64,000 bases of DNA from Streptomyces sp. NRRL F-5135 (GCF_000719775.1 NZ_JOHR01000007.1:492047-556046); one strand, 5' to 3'. Shown: positions 51,818 through 60,602, counted from the stretch's first letter. Notes: generated by a model from the letters alone, not told the origin. Numbers and translations: made by a program.

Positions 51818-54022
51818 TCATACCCGGGGCCCTTCGGTGGCGGCGCGCCGCCACGCGGCGTCCCGCAACAGGCGCAGGCCGTTGAGGCCGACGATGACGG
51901 TGGAGCCCTCGTGCCCGAGGACCCCCAGCGGGAGCGGCAGCGTGCCCACCAGGTCCCAGAGGACCAGGCCGGTGATGAACACCCCGGCGATGACCAGGTT
52001 CTGCACGACGAGCGAACGGGCGCGCCGGGAGAGGGCGACGACGGCGGGCACGGTCGCCAGTTCGTCGCGGACGATCACCGCGTCCGCGGTCTCCAGGGCG
52101 AGATCGGAACCGGCCCGGCCCATCGCGATGCCGGTGTGCGCGGCGGCCAGGGCCGGGGCGTCGTTGACGCCGTCGCCGATCACCAGGACCTTGCGGCCCG
52201 CCCGCTCCTGCTCCGCCACGGCCGTGACCTTGTCCTGGGGCAGCAGCCCGGCGCGGACGGCCGCGGGCTCGATCCCGGTCTCGGCGGCCAGGCGGGCGGC
52301 GGCGCGCGGGTTGTCACCGGTGATCAGCATCGGCGGGTTGCCGGTGAGCGCGGCCAGGGCGGCGACGGTGGCGGCGGCGTCCGGGCGCGGCCGGTCGGCG
52401 ATGCCCAGCACACCGGCGGGAACGCCGTCCAGGGTGACGAGCACGGCGGTGCGGCCGCCGTTCTCCAGTTGTTCGACGGCGGTGGCGGCCTCGTCGGACC
52501 ACGCGTCGGCCGCTCCGGCCCGCGGGCGGGCGTCGGCCGCGCCCTTCAGGAGGCGGGCCGGGGCGCCGACCGCGACCGTCCGGCCGTCGACGGTCGCGGT
52601 CACACCGACGCCGGGGGCGGAGGTGAAGTCCCGCGCCTCGGGCAGCGTGAGGCCACGGTCGCGGGCGGCGGCCACGATCGCGCGGGCGAGGGGGTGTTCA
52701 CTGGGATGTTCGGCCGCCGCCGCCAGAGTGAGCAGCGCGTCCTCGGAGAGGAGCGAGGTCTCCGTGACGGGGGCATCCCCCGAGACGGGGGCGCCCTGCG
52801 CAATGGACGCGGCCTCGGTGACGGAAGCGTCCCCCATGACGGAAGCGCCCCTCGTGGCGGACGCCGTCCCCGCGACGGAAGCGTCCCCCGTGGCAGAGGC
52901 CGTCCCCGCGACGGGCGCGGCCTCGGTGAGACGTACCCCTGCGAACGGGCGCAGATCGGTGACGCGCGGGGTGCCCTCCGTGAGGGTGCCGGTCTTGTCC
53001 AGGGCGACCGCGTCCACCTGGCCGAGACGTTCCATCACCACGGCGGACTTGACCAGCACGCCGTGCCGGCCGGCGTTGGCGATCGCGGACAGCAGCGGCG
53101 GCATGGTGGCCAGGACCACCGCGCACGGCGAGGCCACGATCATGAAGGTCATCGCGCGCAGCAGCGACCCGGTCAGGTCGGCGCCGAAGGCCAACGGAAC
53201 GAGGAAGACGGCGAGGGTGGCGGCGACCATCCCGATCGAGTACCGCTGCTCGACCTTCTCGATGAACAACTGCGTGGGCGCCTTGGTCCCGGAGGCCTCC
53301 TCGACCATCTTCACGATCCGCGCGATCACCGAGTCCGAGGCATCGCGCTCGACCTTCACCCGGAGGGCACCGGTGCCGTTCAGGGTGGAGGCGAACACCT
53401 CGTCGCCCGCCTCCTTGGCCACGGGCAGGGGTTCGCCGGTGATGGTGGCCTGGTCGACCTCGCTCGCCCCGTCCAGGACCCGGCCGTCGGCGCCCACGCG
53501 CTCGCCGGGGCGGACGAGGACGACGTCGCCGACGGCCAGTTCGCCGGTGGCGACCCTCTCCTCGCCGCCGTCGTCCGTCACCCGGGTGGCGGTGGTGGGG
53601 GCGAGGTCGAGCAGGCCGCGTACCGAGTCGGCGGTGCGCGCGGTCGCGATGGCCTCCAGGGCGCCGGAGGTGGCGAAGATGACGATCAGCAGGGCGCCGT
53701 CCAGCACCTGGCCGATGGCTGCCGCGCCGAGGGCGGCGACGACCATCAGCAGATCCACGTCCAGGGTCTTCTCCCTGAGCGCCTTCAGGCCCTCCCAGCC
53801 CGGCTCCCAGCCGCCCGTGACATACGTCAGCGCGTACAGCGGACCCCAGACCCACGCCTCCGCGCCGAGCAGATGGAACGCCAGAGCGGCCAGGAACGAC
53901 ACCAGCGCGGCCGCCGCCCACCGGGCCTCCGGCAGGGCGGAGACACGGGTACGGCGTCGGGGGGCGTCCGCCCCCTGGACGGCACCGGCTCGCGCGGCCG
54001 GGCGGGTGAGCGTGGAGGACAT
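51818..54022 (-). CDS. P1B-4-type heavy-metal translocating ATPase with hexapeptide-repeat insert
   Basis: This pump of about 734 residues has the actuator TGE (DQATITGEPLPVAKE), the transport motif SPC (IVASPCAVVL), the phosphorylated Asp in DKTGTLTEG, the nucleotide motif SEHPLA, and GDGVNDAPAL. SPC together with LGHEGSTVIVGLNGLRLL near the C-terminus is the signature of P1B-4 (CtpD/CoaT-like) exporters of Co2+, Fe2+ or Zn2+. No N-terminal metal-binding domain is present. Between DKTGTLTEGTPRV and the nucleotide domain is an insert of about 55 residues built of six-residue units. The ATG at 54022 is chosen over the GTG at 54040. An ArsR/SmtB-like palindrome lies 66 bp upstream. Confidence 0.94.
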   Translation of the reverse strand: MSSTLTRPAARAGAVQGADAPRRRTRVSALPEARWAAAALVSFLAALAFHLLGAEAWVWGPLYALTYVTGGWEPGWEGLKALREKTLDVDLLMVVAALGAAAIGQVLDGALLIVIFATSGALEAIATARTADSVRGLLDLAPTTATRVTDDGGEERVATGELAVGDVVLVRPGERVGADGRVLDGASEVDQATITGEPLPVAKEAGDEVFASTLNGTGALRVKVERDASDSVIARIVKMVEEASGTKAPTQLFIEKVEQRYSIGMVAATLAVFLVPLAFGADLTGSLLRAMTFMIVASPCAVVLATMPPLLSAIANAGRHGVLVKSAVVMERLGQVDAVALDKTGTLTEGTPRVTDLRPFAGVRLTEAAPVAGTASATGDASVAGTASATRGASVMGDASVTEAASIAQGAPVSGDAPVTETSLLSEDALLTLAAAAEHPSEHPLARAIVAAARDRGLTLPEARDFTSAPGVGVTATVDGRTVAVGAPARLLKGAADARPRAGAADAWSDEAATAVEQLENGGRTAVLVTLDGVPAGVLGIADRPRPDAAATVAALAALTGNPPMLITGDNPRAAARLAAETGIEPAAVRAGLLPQDKVTAVAEQERAGRKVLVIGDGVNDAPALAAAHTGIAMGRAGSDLALETADAVIVRDELATVPAVVALSRRARSLVVQNLVIAGVFITGLVLWDLVGTLPLPLGVLGHEGSTVIVGLNGLRLLRDAAWRRAATEGPRV

Positions 54023-54087
54023 GACGGGGCGACCCTTCACATGGTCAGAGGGCGGACGGTTGCCGCACGGTCACCATACAGGAATCT

Positions 54088-54103
54088 ATGAACACGCATT
54101 CAT
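54088..54103 (-). promoter_or_regulatory. ArsR/SmtB-like operator upstream of the metal ATPase
   Basis: ATGAA-CACGCA-TTCAT is a perfect-arm inverted repeat in an A/T-rich stretch. It matches the ATGAN6TTCAT half-site pattern of ArsR/SmtB metal sensors. The regulator gene is not adjacent. The MFS gene starts 87 bp to the right, so the site could affect both. Confidence 0.55.
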
Positions 54104-54189
54104 GTCTTCATACGCCCGACCATTACTTAACCTTCTGGATGGTACAGTTTCGCTCGTCGGCATCGGTTTCCGGGAATTGCGGGTGAGGT

Positions 54190-55731
54190 ATGAACAGCGC
54201 GAGGCGCTGGTGGCTGCTGGTGACGGTGTCGGCGGGGCTGCTGCTGATCTCGGTGGACCTGACGGTGCTGTACACCGCGCTGCCGACGCTGACCGGGGAA
54301 CTGCGCGCGGACGCCTCGCAGAAGCTGTGGATCATCAACGCGTACCCACTGGTGATGGCGGGCCTGCTGCTGGGCGCCGGCACGCTGGGCGACCGTGTCG
54401 GGCACAAGCGGATGTTCCTGACGGGTCTGGTGCTCTTCGGCGCCGCCTCGTCGGCGGCCGCCTTCGCGCCCTCCCCGGAGGTGCTGATCGCGGCCCGGGC
54501 CTTGCTGGCCGTGGGCGCGGCGGCGATGATGCCCGCCACGCTGTCGCTGATCCGTACGACCTTCGAGGACGAGCGGGAGCGCGGGATCGCCATGGGCGTG
54601 TGGGGGTCGATGTCGGTGTGCGGCTCCGCGCTGGGACCGGTCCTCGGCGGACTGCTGCTGGAGCACTTCTGGTGGGGCTCGGTCTTCCTGATCAACGTAC
54701 CCGTGGTGGTACTGGCCCTGGCCGCGGCGGCCGTGCTCGCGCCGTCCGGTTCGGGCCGCTCGGACACACCGTGGGACCTGGTCGCGTCCGTACAGATCAT
54801 GGTCGGTCTGGTCGGCCTGGTGTACGCGGTCAAGGAGGTCACCAAGCCCGGCCCGCGGCTGCCGCACCTCGTCATCGCGCTCGCCGCCGCCGCGGTCGGG
54901 TTCGCCCTGTTCCTCCGCAGGCAGCGCCGGCAGGAGCATCCGCTGCTCGACACCGCGCTGCTGCGTGATCCGCGGATCGGGGCGGGCATCGTCGCCGCCG
55001 CGCTCTCCATGTTCGCCACCGCCGGGATCCAGCTGGTCCTCACGCAACGCCTTCAGCTGGTCGTCGATCTGACGCCGCTGCGGACCGGGATGCTGGTCGC
55101 CGCGTTCGCCGTCGGCTGTCTGCCCGCGGGCATCGCCGCGGGCGGCCTGCTCCACCGCACCGGCCCCCGCCCGCTGATCGCGGGCGGCCTCCTCGTCGGC
55201 GCGGCCGGCGTCCTGGGCACGCTGCTCCTCACCCCGGGCGCGGTTCCGTTCATACGTCTGGCCCCCGGCCATCCGGCCTGGATCGCGCCCGGGCTGCTGG
55301 TGGCCGGAGCGGGGCTGGGCGCCGTGATGACCGCGGCCTCCGCGGTCATCATGGGCAACGCGCCCGCCCACCGGGCCGGGATGGCCGCCTCCGTCGAGGA
55401 GGTCTCGTACGAACTGGGCAGCCTGTCCGGGGTCGCGGTCCTCGGCAGCGTCCTCGGCTCCCTCTACACCGCCACCGTCCACCTGCCCGCCGGTGCCCCT
55501 GCGGCGGCGGAGGACAGCCTGGACGCGGCCCGCGCCGTCGCCGCGCGGCTGTCCACCACGGAGGCGGCGGCGCTGCGGGACGCGGCCCACCGCGCGTTCG
55601 ACCACGGCTACACCGCCACGCTGCTGATCGCCGGCGTCGCCCTGGCCGCGGGCGGTGTGTTCACCGCGCGCCGCCTGGCCCCGCCCGCGCCGGCTCCGGA
55701 GGAGAGGAGGGAACGGCAGCACGTCGCCTGA
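54190..55731 (+). CDS. MFS drug exporter, 14-TM EmrB/QacA (SmvA-like) type
   Basis: This 513-residue transporter begins RRWWLLVTVSAGLLLISVDLTVLYTALPTL. It has the motif A loop GTLGDRVGHKRMFLTGL, the DHA2-type motif C GSALGPVLGGLLLEHFWWGSVFLINVP and 14 hydrophobic segments. It should export cationic drugs or antiseptics using proton motive force. GGTGAGGT lies directly before the ATG at 54190. It diverges from the metal ATPase across a 167-bp A/T-rich spacer. Confidence 0.94.
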   Translation: MNSARRWWLLVTVSAGLLLISVDLTVLYTALPTLTGELRADASQKLWIINAYPLVMAGLLLGAGTLGDRVGHKRMFLTGLVLFGAASSAAAFAPSPEVLIAARALLAVGAAAMMPATLSLIRTTFEDERERGIAMGVWGSMSVCGSALGPVLGGLLLEHFWWGSVFLINVPVVVLALAAAAVLAPSGSGRSDTPWDLVASVQIMVGLVGLVYAVKEVTKPGPRLPHLVIALAAAAVGFALFLRRQRRQEHPLLDTALLRDPRIGAGIVAAALSMFATAGIQLVLTQRLQLVVDLTPLRTGMLVAAFAVGCLPAGIAAGGLLHRTGPRPLIAGGLLVGAAGVLGTLLLTPGAVPFIRLAPGHPAWIAPGLLVAGAGLGAVMTAASAVIMGNAPAHRAGMAASVEEVSYELGSLSGVAVLGSVLGSLYTATVHLPAGAPAAAEDSLDAARAVAARLSTTEAAALRDAAHRAFDHGYTATLLIAGVALAAGGVFTARRLAPPAPAPEERRERQHVA

Positions 55732-55924
55732 CGGCCGCTGCCCCGGGCACCGCATCGCACGCACACACGAAACTCGTGCAGCCATTCGCGTGAGGCGCCG
55801 GGCAGGCCCGTGACCCCGGCGCGCGGCGCGGGAATGCATGCCGCGGACACGGACTCGCGTGCCCGTTCAGCGACCGGCCCGCGCCTGTCGCAGGCGTCCC
55901 GGCCGGAGACGAGGAGCAACGCAG

Positions 55925-56458
55925 ATGATCGCTGTGCGACGCATCGCCGCCACGGCAACGCTGGCCGCGCTGACCGCCCTGGCGGCCCCCATGGCCGCGC
56001 CGTCCGCGCTCGCGGCGACCCCGGGCCCCGGCGACGCCTCCTTCCTCAAGGCGATCCACCAGGTCAACCTGGAAGAGATCGAGTCCGGGACCAACGCGGG
56101 CAGGGACGCCAAGGCGGCGTGCACGAAGAAGGTCGGGGCCATACTGGTGCGCGACCACACGAAGCTGGACATCGGAGTCAAGGAACTGGCGGCCAAGCTC
56201 GGCGTCACCCTGCCGACCGCCCCCTCCCCGGCACAGCGGAAGGCGATCGCCGCCGTGCAGGCGAAGGCGGGCACGAGCGGCTACGACGCCGCTTGGCTCA
56301 AGAACGAGGACATGGGGCACGTGGAGACGCTCAAGCTGATCGACCGAGAGGTCAGCACGGGCAGGAACTCCCAGGTCAGGGCGGCGGCACAGGCGGCTCG
56401 TCCCGTGGTGGCGAGGCATCTGGAACTGATCCGCGCCTGTGAGCGGAAGATCTCCTGA
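55925..56458 (+). CDS. Secreted DUF4142 protein
   Basis: This 177-residue precursor has a clear signal peptide (ATLAALTALAAPMAAPSALA). The mature region is a DUF4142 four-helix bundle related to ferritin-like folds: DASFLKAIHQVNLEEIESG, a middle VGAILVRDHTKLDIGVKELAAKLGVTLP, then AAWLKNEDMGHVETLKLIDREVSTG. Two Cys may form a disulphide. The role is unknown. GAGGAGCAACGCAG precedes the ATG at 55925. Confidence 0.9.
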   Translation: MIAVRRIAATATLAALTALAAPMAAPSALAATPGPGDASFLKAIHQVNLEEIESGTNAGRDAKAACTKKVGAILVRDHTKLDIGVKELAAKLGVTLPTAPSPAQRKAIAAVQAKAGTSGYDAAWLKNEDMGHVETLKLIDREVSTGRNSQVRAAAQAARPVVARHLELIRACERKIS

Positions 56459-56494
56459 TCCCCGCGCGGTCCGGGGACCGCGTGAGGCGGCACC

Positions 56495-56534
56495 AGGCCC
56501 CGGTGGGCGGCCCCCGCGGTCGTCCACCGGGCCT
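56495..56534. terminator. Bidirectional hairpin between DUF4142 and GNAT genes
   Basis: AGGCCC-C-GGTGG (56495-56506) pairs with CCACCGGGCCT (56524-56534) with one bulge. It lies between two convergent genes, 37 nt from one stop and 41 nt from the other. Confidence 0.5.
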
Positions 56535-56574
56535 CCTCCCGCCACCATCGCGCGAGGCGGGGCCGGCCGGCCCG

Positions 56575-57153
56575 CTACTCGACCGGTGACGGCACCGGTG
56601 CCGGAACCGCCCCCGCGGCGGCGGCTTCCACGGAGCCCGTGGCGGCCGGGTCCGCGGAAGCCGCCGCCGCGGCCCGCCCCAGTGGCTTGGCGTAACAGCG
56701 GCTGAGTTCGTCGAACCGGTAGAGACCGAACTTCACGCACGGCGCGTATCCGCTGGAGACATAGAGGGATATCGCCTCCGGCTGCTTGGTACCGGTCTCC
56801 AGGACCATCCGTGTGCGGCCCGCGGCCCGGGCGTCGTCCTCGAGAGCGGCCAGGACCAGCCGGGACAGGCCGCGGCCCCGCGCCTCCGGCACGACGTACA
56901 TGCGCTTGATCTCCGCGTCACCGTCCGCGTACCCGTCCTCGTTCTCGTCCTGGGTGCGCCAGCCGCCGGTGGCCACGGGCGCGCCCGTGGCGTCGTAGAC
57001 GACGAGGTAGAGACCGTACGGCGGCTCGAACATGCCGGGGTCGAGGACGGTGAGATCGCCCTCGTCACCGTAGCGCTCGGCGTACTCGAGCTGGACACGG
57101 TCGTTGAGCCGCACGGCGTCGGGGTGGTCGAAGGAGACCTGGCGAAAATCCAT
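56575..57153 (-). CDS. GNAT-family N-acetyltransferase
   Basis: This 192-residue acetyltransferase has the acetyl-CoA pyrophosphate-binding motif EIKRMYVVPEARGRGLSRLVLAALEDDARAAG and the C-terminal VLETGTKQPEAISLYVSSGYAPCVKFG. An Ala/Pro-rich tail of 35 residues follows. The substrate is unknown. The ATG at 57153 has no RBS; TACGAT stands 7 nt before it on the minus strand, so the mRNA may be leaderless with its own promoter. It lies 31 bp after a tandem-HTH MerR regulator in the same direction. Confidence 0.92.
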   Translation of the reverse strand: MDFRQVSFDHPDAVRLNDRVQLEYAERYGDEGDLTVLDPGMFEPPYGLYLVVYDATGAPVATGGWRTQDENEDGYADGDAEIKRMYVVPEARGRGLSRLVLAALEDDARAAGRTRMVLETGTKQPEAISLYVSSGYAPCVKFGLYRFDELSRCYAKPLGRAAAAASADPAATGSVEAAAAGAVPAPVPSPVE

Positions 57154-57184
57154 GCGCAATATCGTACATCTATGCATCAATGCC

Positions 57185-57973
57185 TCATGTGGCATGCCCG
57201 AGGTACCGCAGGTACGCGTGCAGGGCCGCGGAGGCTCCCAGCCGGTTGAGGCTACGACGCCGCAGGTCCCGCGCCCGGTGACTCAGCTCGCCGAGCACAC
57301 GATCGGGGCTGCCCGCCGTACGGAACTCCCGCATGACGGCGTCGATGGCCGCGAGCGGGTTGCCGCCCCGGCGCAGAAGCGCGACGACCTGCGCGGCACG
57401 CAGTTCGGCGGGAGCGTAGCGGCGGTATCCCGTGCCGGGCTCACGGTCCGGCCGCAGCAGACCACGGGCTTCCCAGAGCCGGAGCACGGGCGGTCGCACG
57501 CCCACGGTGCGGGCGGCCTCACCGATGCGCATGCCACGGCGCGCCACGACCGGCACCGCCGCCCGGCCCTGTCCCTTGCCCGCCGCACCGCCGGCGCCTT
57601 CACCTTCGCCCTCGCCCTCGCCCTCGCCGGCCAGCGCGGTGCTCAGCATGTCGCGCACGGCCGCCAGTTCGGCACGTTCGCGGTCCAGTCGGGCATGGCT
57701 CGCGTCAAGGGCGGCCAACGCGGTCTCCAGATCCCCCTCGTGGACGGCGCGCATGACGGCGCGGGCCGTCGTCCAGCCGTGACCGGCGGCCACCTCCCGG
57801 GCCGCGGCGAGCGCCTCGACATGCGCGACGGTGAAGACGCGGTAGCCGTTGGCGGCGCGTTCGACCGGCGGAAGGATGCCCGTGGCCACGTAGGTACGGA
57901 CCTGCTGCACCGAGATGCCCGCCGTCCGCGCGAGGTCCACCGCTCGCAGCCGGCCCTCCTCACGCCCGCTCAT
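57185..57973 (-). CDS. Double-HTH MerR regulator (TioE-like)
   Basis: This 262-residue protein carries two MerR-type DNA-binding domains. The first is LRAVDLARTAGISVQQVRTYVATGILPPVERAANGYRVF (residues about 8-50) and the second MRIGEAARTVGVRPPVLRLWEARGLLRPDREPGTGYRRY (about 148-188). An EGEGEGEGEG linker separates them. NCBI-style naming would be TioE family, after a thiocoraline-cluster regulator. Dimers would offer four HTH units, so the operator is expected to be long or repeated. GGGGAGAC precedes the ATG at 57973. The neighbouring GNAT gene is the likely target. Confidence 0.87.
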   Translation of the reverse strand: MSGREEGRLRAVDLARTAGISVQQVRTYVATGILPPVERAANGYRVFTVAHVEALAAAREVAAGHGWTTARAVMRAVHEGDLETALAALDASHARLDRERAELAAVRDMLSTALAGEGEGEGEGEGAGGAAGKGQGRAAVPVVARRGMRIGEAARTVGVRPPVLRLWEARGLLRPDREPGTGYRRYAPAELRAAQVVALLRRGGNPLAAIDAVMREFRTAGSPDRVLGELSHRARDLRRRSLNRLGASAALHAYLRYLGHAT

Positions 57974-58190
57974 CCCGTCTCCCCTCTCCCCCGCCCGCAC
58001 CGGCCTCCGGGTACCGGACGCGCCCACCGTAGTGCCTCACCTCCGGTTGAGACTTATCGGCCATATCGCGGCGCCTACCAGCGGTGGCGTCCGCGAAAGT
58101 CTCTCAAAGCACTTGAATGAAACAATTGATACCGAACCCCGGCCGGACGGCGGGGGGGTGAACGACATCCGTGACCGGGAGGCCGCGACC

Positions 58191-58415
58191 ATGAAATTCC
58201 TGCTTGAAGTCCAGGTCGACCAGGGCCGGTTGGCACAGGACCCGGAGGGCGAGCTGGGCCGCATCCTCCGGTACTGGGGCGGGAACCTCCGCCACTACTC
58301 CCTGAAACCGGGGGACGGTTCGGCCGTCTACGACTCCGACTACCAGGAGGTCGGCCGGTGGCACATCGCCGGGCCGGCCGAGACCGGTCCCCCCGCCCCG
58401 CGCCCGGCGGCCTGA
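58191..58415 (+). CDS. Small hypothetical protein
   Basis: This 74-residue protein, MKFLLEVQVDQGRLAQDPEGELGRILRYWGGNLRHYSLKPGDGSAVYDSDYQEVGRW plus a Pro-rich tail, is preceded by GGGAGG 9 nt before the ATG. It has a balanced mix of residues and an apparent alpha/beta pattern, so it is likely real. I do not recognise the family. It lies alone between the MerR gene and a convergent IclR gene, in a 217-bp-deep A/T-enriched upstream region. Confidence 0.6.
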   Translation: MKFLLEVQVDQGRLAQDPEGELGRILRYWGGNLRHYSLKPGDGSAVYDSDYQEVGRWHIAGPAETGPPAPRPAA

Positions 58416-58452
58416 GCGCGGCACCGGCCCACCCGCACCGGGGCGGGCTCAC

Positions 58453-59232
58453 CTACCGGCGTTCGAGTTCGTCCCTGGCCCGGGACATGGCGCGCAGGAT
58501 GTGCTCGCGATGCTCCCGCGTGAGCCGGACCGTGGGCACCGAGCAGCTGATGGCGTCCTCGGCCGGAGTGGTGCGGCGCACGGCGAACCCGAAGCAGACA
58601 AGGCCCTCGATGTGTTCCTCGTCGTCGATGGCGTAGCCGCGCTCCCTGACCGCGTCCAGTTCCGTTCTGAGAGCGGCGTGGTCGGACACCGACCGCGGGG
58701 TGAAGACGGGAAGTTCCACGGGGAGTTCCCGTTCCAGGTACTCCGGCGGCTGTTCCGCCAGCAGTGCCTTCCCGAGGGCGGCGGTATGTGCGGGCAGGCG
58801 TCGTCCCACCCGGCTGAAGGGCCGCAGGTAGTGACGGGATTCACGGGTGGCCAGGTAGACGATGTCCGGGCCGTCGAGCCGCGCGAAATGAATGGTCTCA
58901 CCCAACTCCTCGGCGAGGGAGTCGAGTACGGGAGCGGCGAGGCCCAGCCGGGTGTCGCTGTCGAGGTATTTGGTGCCCGTGAGGAGGGCGCGGATGCCGA
59001 TGCTGTAGAGGGAGCCGGAGGGGTCGGTGCGGACCCAGCCACTGGCGACCAGCGTCTGCAGCAGGGCGTAGAGACTGCTCCGGGGAACGTCGATCTGTTC
59101 GGCGAGCTCCCGCAGCCGGACGTGCTCGGAGCTGCTGTTGGCGAGCACCTCCAGCAACTGGACGGTCCGCGCGGCCGACTTCACCTCGCGCACGCCCCCC
59201 GTCACGCCGGCGGACTCGCCCTTTCCGCGCAT
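58453..59232 (-). CDS. IclR-family transcriptional regulator
   Basis: This 259-residue regulator has the N-terminal winged helix AARTVQLLEVLANSSSEHVRLRELAEQIDVPRSSLYALLQTLVASGWV and the IclR effector domain with HFARLDGPDIVYLATRESRHYLRPFSRVGRRLPAHTAALGKALLAE. GGAGAGAG precedes the ATG at 59232. It diverges from the 2-hydroxyacid dehydrogenase, so it probably controls that gene in response to a small organic acid. Confidence 0.94.
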   Translation of the reverse strand: MRGKGESAGVTGGVREVKSAARTVQLLEVLANSSSEHVRLRELAEQIDVPRSSLYALLQTLVASGWVRTDPSGSLYSIGIRALLTGTKYLDSDTRLGLAAPVLDSLAEELGETIHFARLDGPDIVYLATRESRHYLRPFSRVGRRLPAHTAALGKALLAEQPPEYLERELPVELPVFTPRSVSDHAALRTELDAVRERGYAIDDEEHIEGLVCFGFAVRRTTPAEDAISCSVPTVRLTREHREHILRAMSRARDELERR

Positions 59233-59366
59233 GTGCTCTCTCCGCTGCTCGGTAGACGCGCCTGGGCCGGTCGCCCTCCCGGGCGTGGACCCGTGACCAC
59301 CGATTCTACGGCTCCACGGGCACGGGGCGTACGGCGACCGCGGCCACCCCGAGGCGTCCCCACTGA

Positions 59367-59395
59367 TTGACAGCACCCATGGCGCCATCTACAAA
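59367..59395 (+). promoter_or_regulatory. Consensus promoter with palindromic operator before the 2-hydroxyacid dehydrogenase
   Basis: TTGACA (59367-59372), a 17-bp spacer and TACAAA (59390-59395) make the best vegetative-type promoter seen in the window. The spacer holds the palindrome ATGGCGCCAT (59379-59388), well placed for repression by the divergent IclR protein. Transcription should start near 59402, about 12 nt before a small ORF. Confidence 0.7.
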
Positions 59396-59413
59396 TGAAG
59401 ACATCGACTACAC

Positions 59414-59512
59414 ATGAGGATGGCGTCCATGGTCATGACCGCTGAACGCACCGCCGACACCTCCGCCGCGTCCGTCATCTCCGCCGCGTCCGCCACTCCC
59501 ACCGCCCGGTGA
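59414..59512 (+). CDS. Possible 32-residue leader ORF
   Basis: An ATG 12 nt past the predicted transcription start opens a 32-codon frame (MRMASMVMTAERTADTSAAS...), ending with TGA 7 nt before the dehydrogenase ATG. The dehydrogenase has no good RBS of its own, so translational coupling is plausible. Alternatively the frame is the remnant of a deleted gene start. Ser/Ala-rich codons repeat TCCGCCGCGTCC twice. Confidence 0.4.
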   Translation: MRMASMVMTAERTADTSAASVISAASATPTAR

Positions 59513-59519
59513 CCGCGCG

Positions 59520-60497
59520 ATGCGCGTCATGCTCAACCACCGCATCCTGGGCAGGTTCGCCGAGCGTCTGCGGACGCTGACCGGGGAACAGCACGAGTGG
59601 CTCGACGCCTGGGACTGGCCGGCCCACCGCGTCACCGCCGCCATGGGCGAGACCGACGTGTACGTGGGCTCGCGGCTCACCGAGGAGGACGCGCGGCGCG
59701 GCGCGCGGCTGCGCCTGGTCCATGTCGTCGGGGCGGGCCACGACGGCATCCCCCTGGCGGCGCTGGGACCGGACGTGAGCGTCGCCAACACCCATCACCA
59801 CGGCGGCTCGATCGCCGAACACGTCCTGATGTGCGTCATGATGCTGTCCCGGAACGTCCTGACGGCCGACGCCGAACTGCGCGCCGGACGGTGGCGCAGT
59901 GTGGCCGTCGACTCCGCGCTCCCCTTCGGTGGCACCCTGCGCGGACGACGCGTGGGCGTCATCGGCTTCGGTGAGACGGGGACCGCGATCGGACGGCTGT
60001 GCCAGGCCGTCGGCCTGGGCGTACGGGCGGTGCGCCGGGATCCGACGGCGCCGCTGCCGGCGGATCTGCGCCCCGACTGGGTGGGCGGCACCGACCGGCT
60101 CCCGGAGCTGCTGGCCGAGTCCGACGTCGTCGTGGTCACCGTTCCGCTCAGCGCCGCCACCCGCGGACTGATCGGCCGGGCCGAGCTGGCCGCGATGGGC
60201 CGGGGGGCGCTCCTCGTCAACGTCGCACGGGGCCCCGTCGTACAGGAGGAGGCGCTGTACGAGGCGCTGACGGCGGGCACCATCGCCGGTGCCGCCCTCG
60301 ACGTGTGGTGGGCCGCGCCGCCCGACGCGCCGAGCCGCCTGCCGTTCCACACCCTGCGCAACGTGGTGATGACACCGCACAACTCCGGACACACCGAGGA
60401 GACCTTCGCGGCCCGCGCCGAGGACATCGCCGCCAACATCAACAGCCTGGCGGCGGGCCGGCCCCTGGCCAACGTCGTACGCGCCGGCCACGGGTAA
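59520..60497 (+). CDS. D-2-hydroxyacid dehydrogenase family protein
   Basis: This 325-residue NAD-dependent enzyme has the Rossmann motif VGVIGFGETGTAIGRL (residues 145-160), the active-site Arg237 in LLVNVARGPVVQEEAL, an acidic residue near 261 in AALDVWW, and the catalytic His287 in TPHNSGHTEE. The latter two blocks match phosphoglycerate-dehydrogenase-like enzymes. It reduces 2-keto acids or oxidises D-2-hydroxy acids. The ATG at 59520 has a weak RBS. The divergent IclR gene is the likely regulator. Confidence 0.92.
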   Translation: MRVMLNHRILGRFAERLRTLTGEQHEWLDAWDWPAHRVTAAMGETDVYVGSRLTEEDARRGARLRLVHVVGAGHDGIPLAALGPDVSVANTHHHGGSIAEHVLMCVMMLSRNVLTADAELRAGRWRSVAVDSALPFGGTLRGRRVGVIGFGETGTAIGRLCQAVGLGVRAVRRDPTAPLPADLRPDWVGGTDRLPELLAESDVVVVTVPLSAATRGLIGRAELAAMGRGALLVNVARGPVVQEEALYEALTAGTIAGAALDVWWAAPPDAPSRLPFHTLRNVVMTPHNSGHTEETFAARAEDIAANINSLAAGRPLANVVRAGHG

Positions 60498-60602
60498 GAC
60501 ACGGCGACGACACACCCTCGGACGGATTAATAGGACTATTCACCCCTGTGGGGCTGATGTGATGGCGCTGCCCTTTCCGATGAACGCTTCTGGGAGCGAT
60601 CC

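Noticed and set aside
51807..54968. A 1053-codon plus-strand frame antisense to the metal ATPase and into the MFS gene
   Set aside because: The opposite strand encodes complete P-type ATPase motifs; the frame has low-complexity Ser/Arg/Ala composition only.
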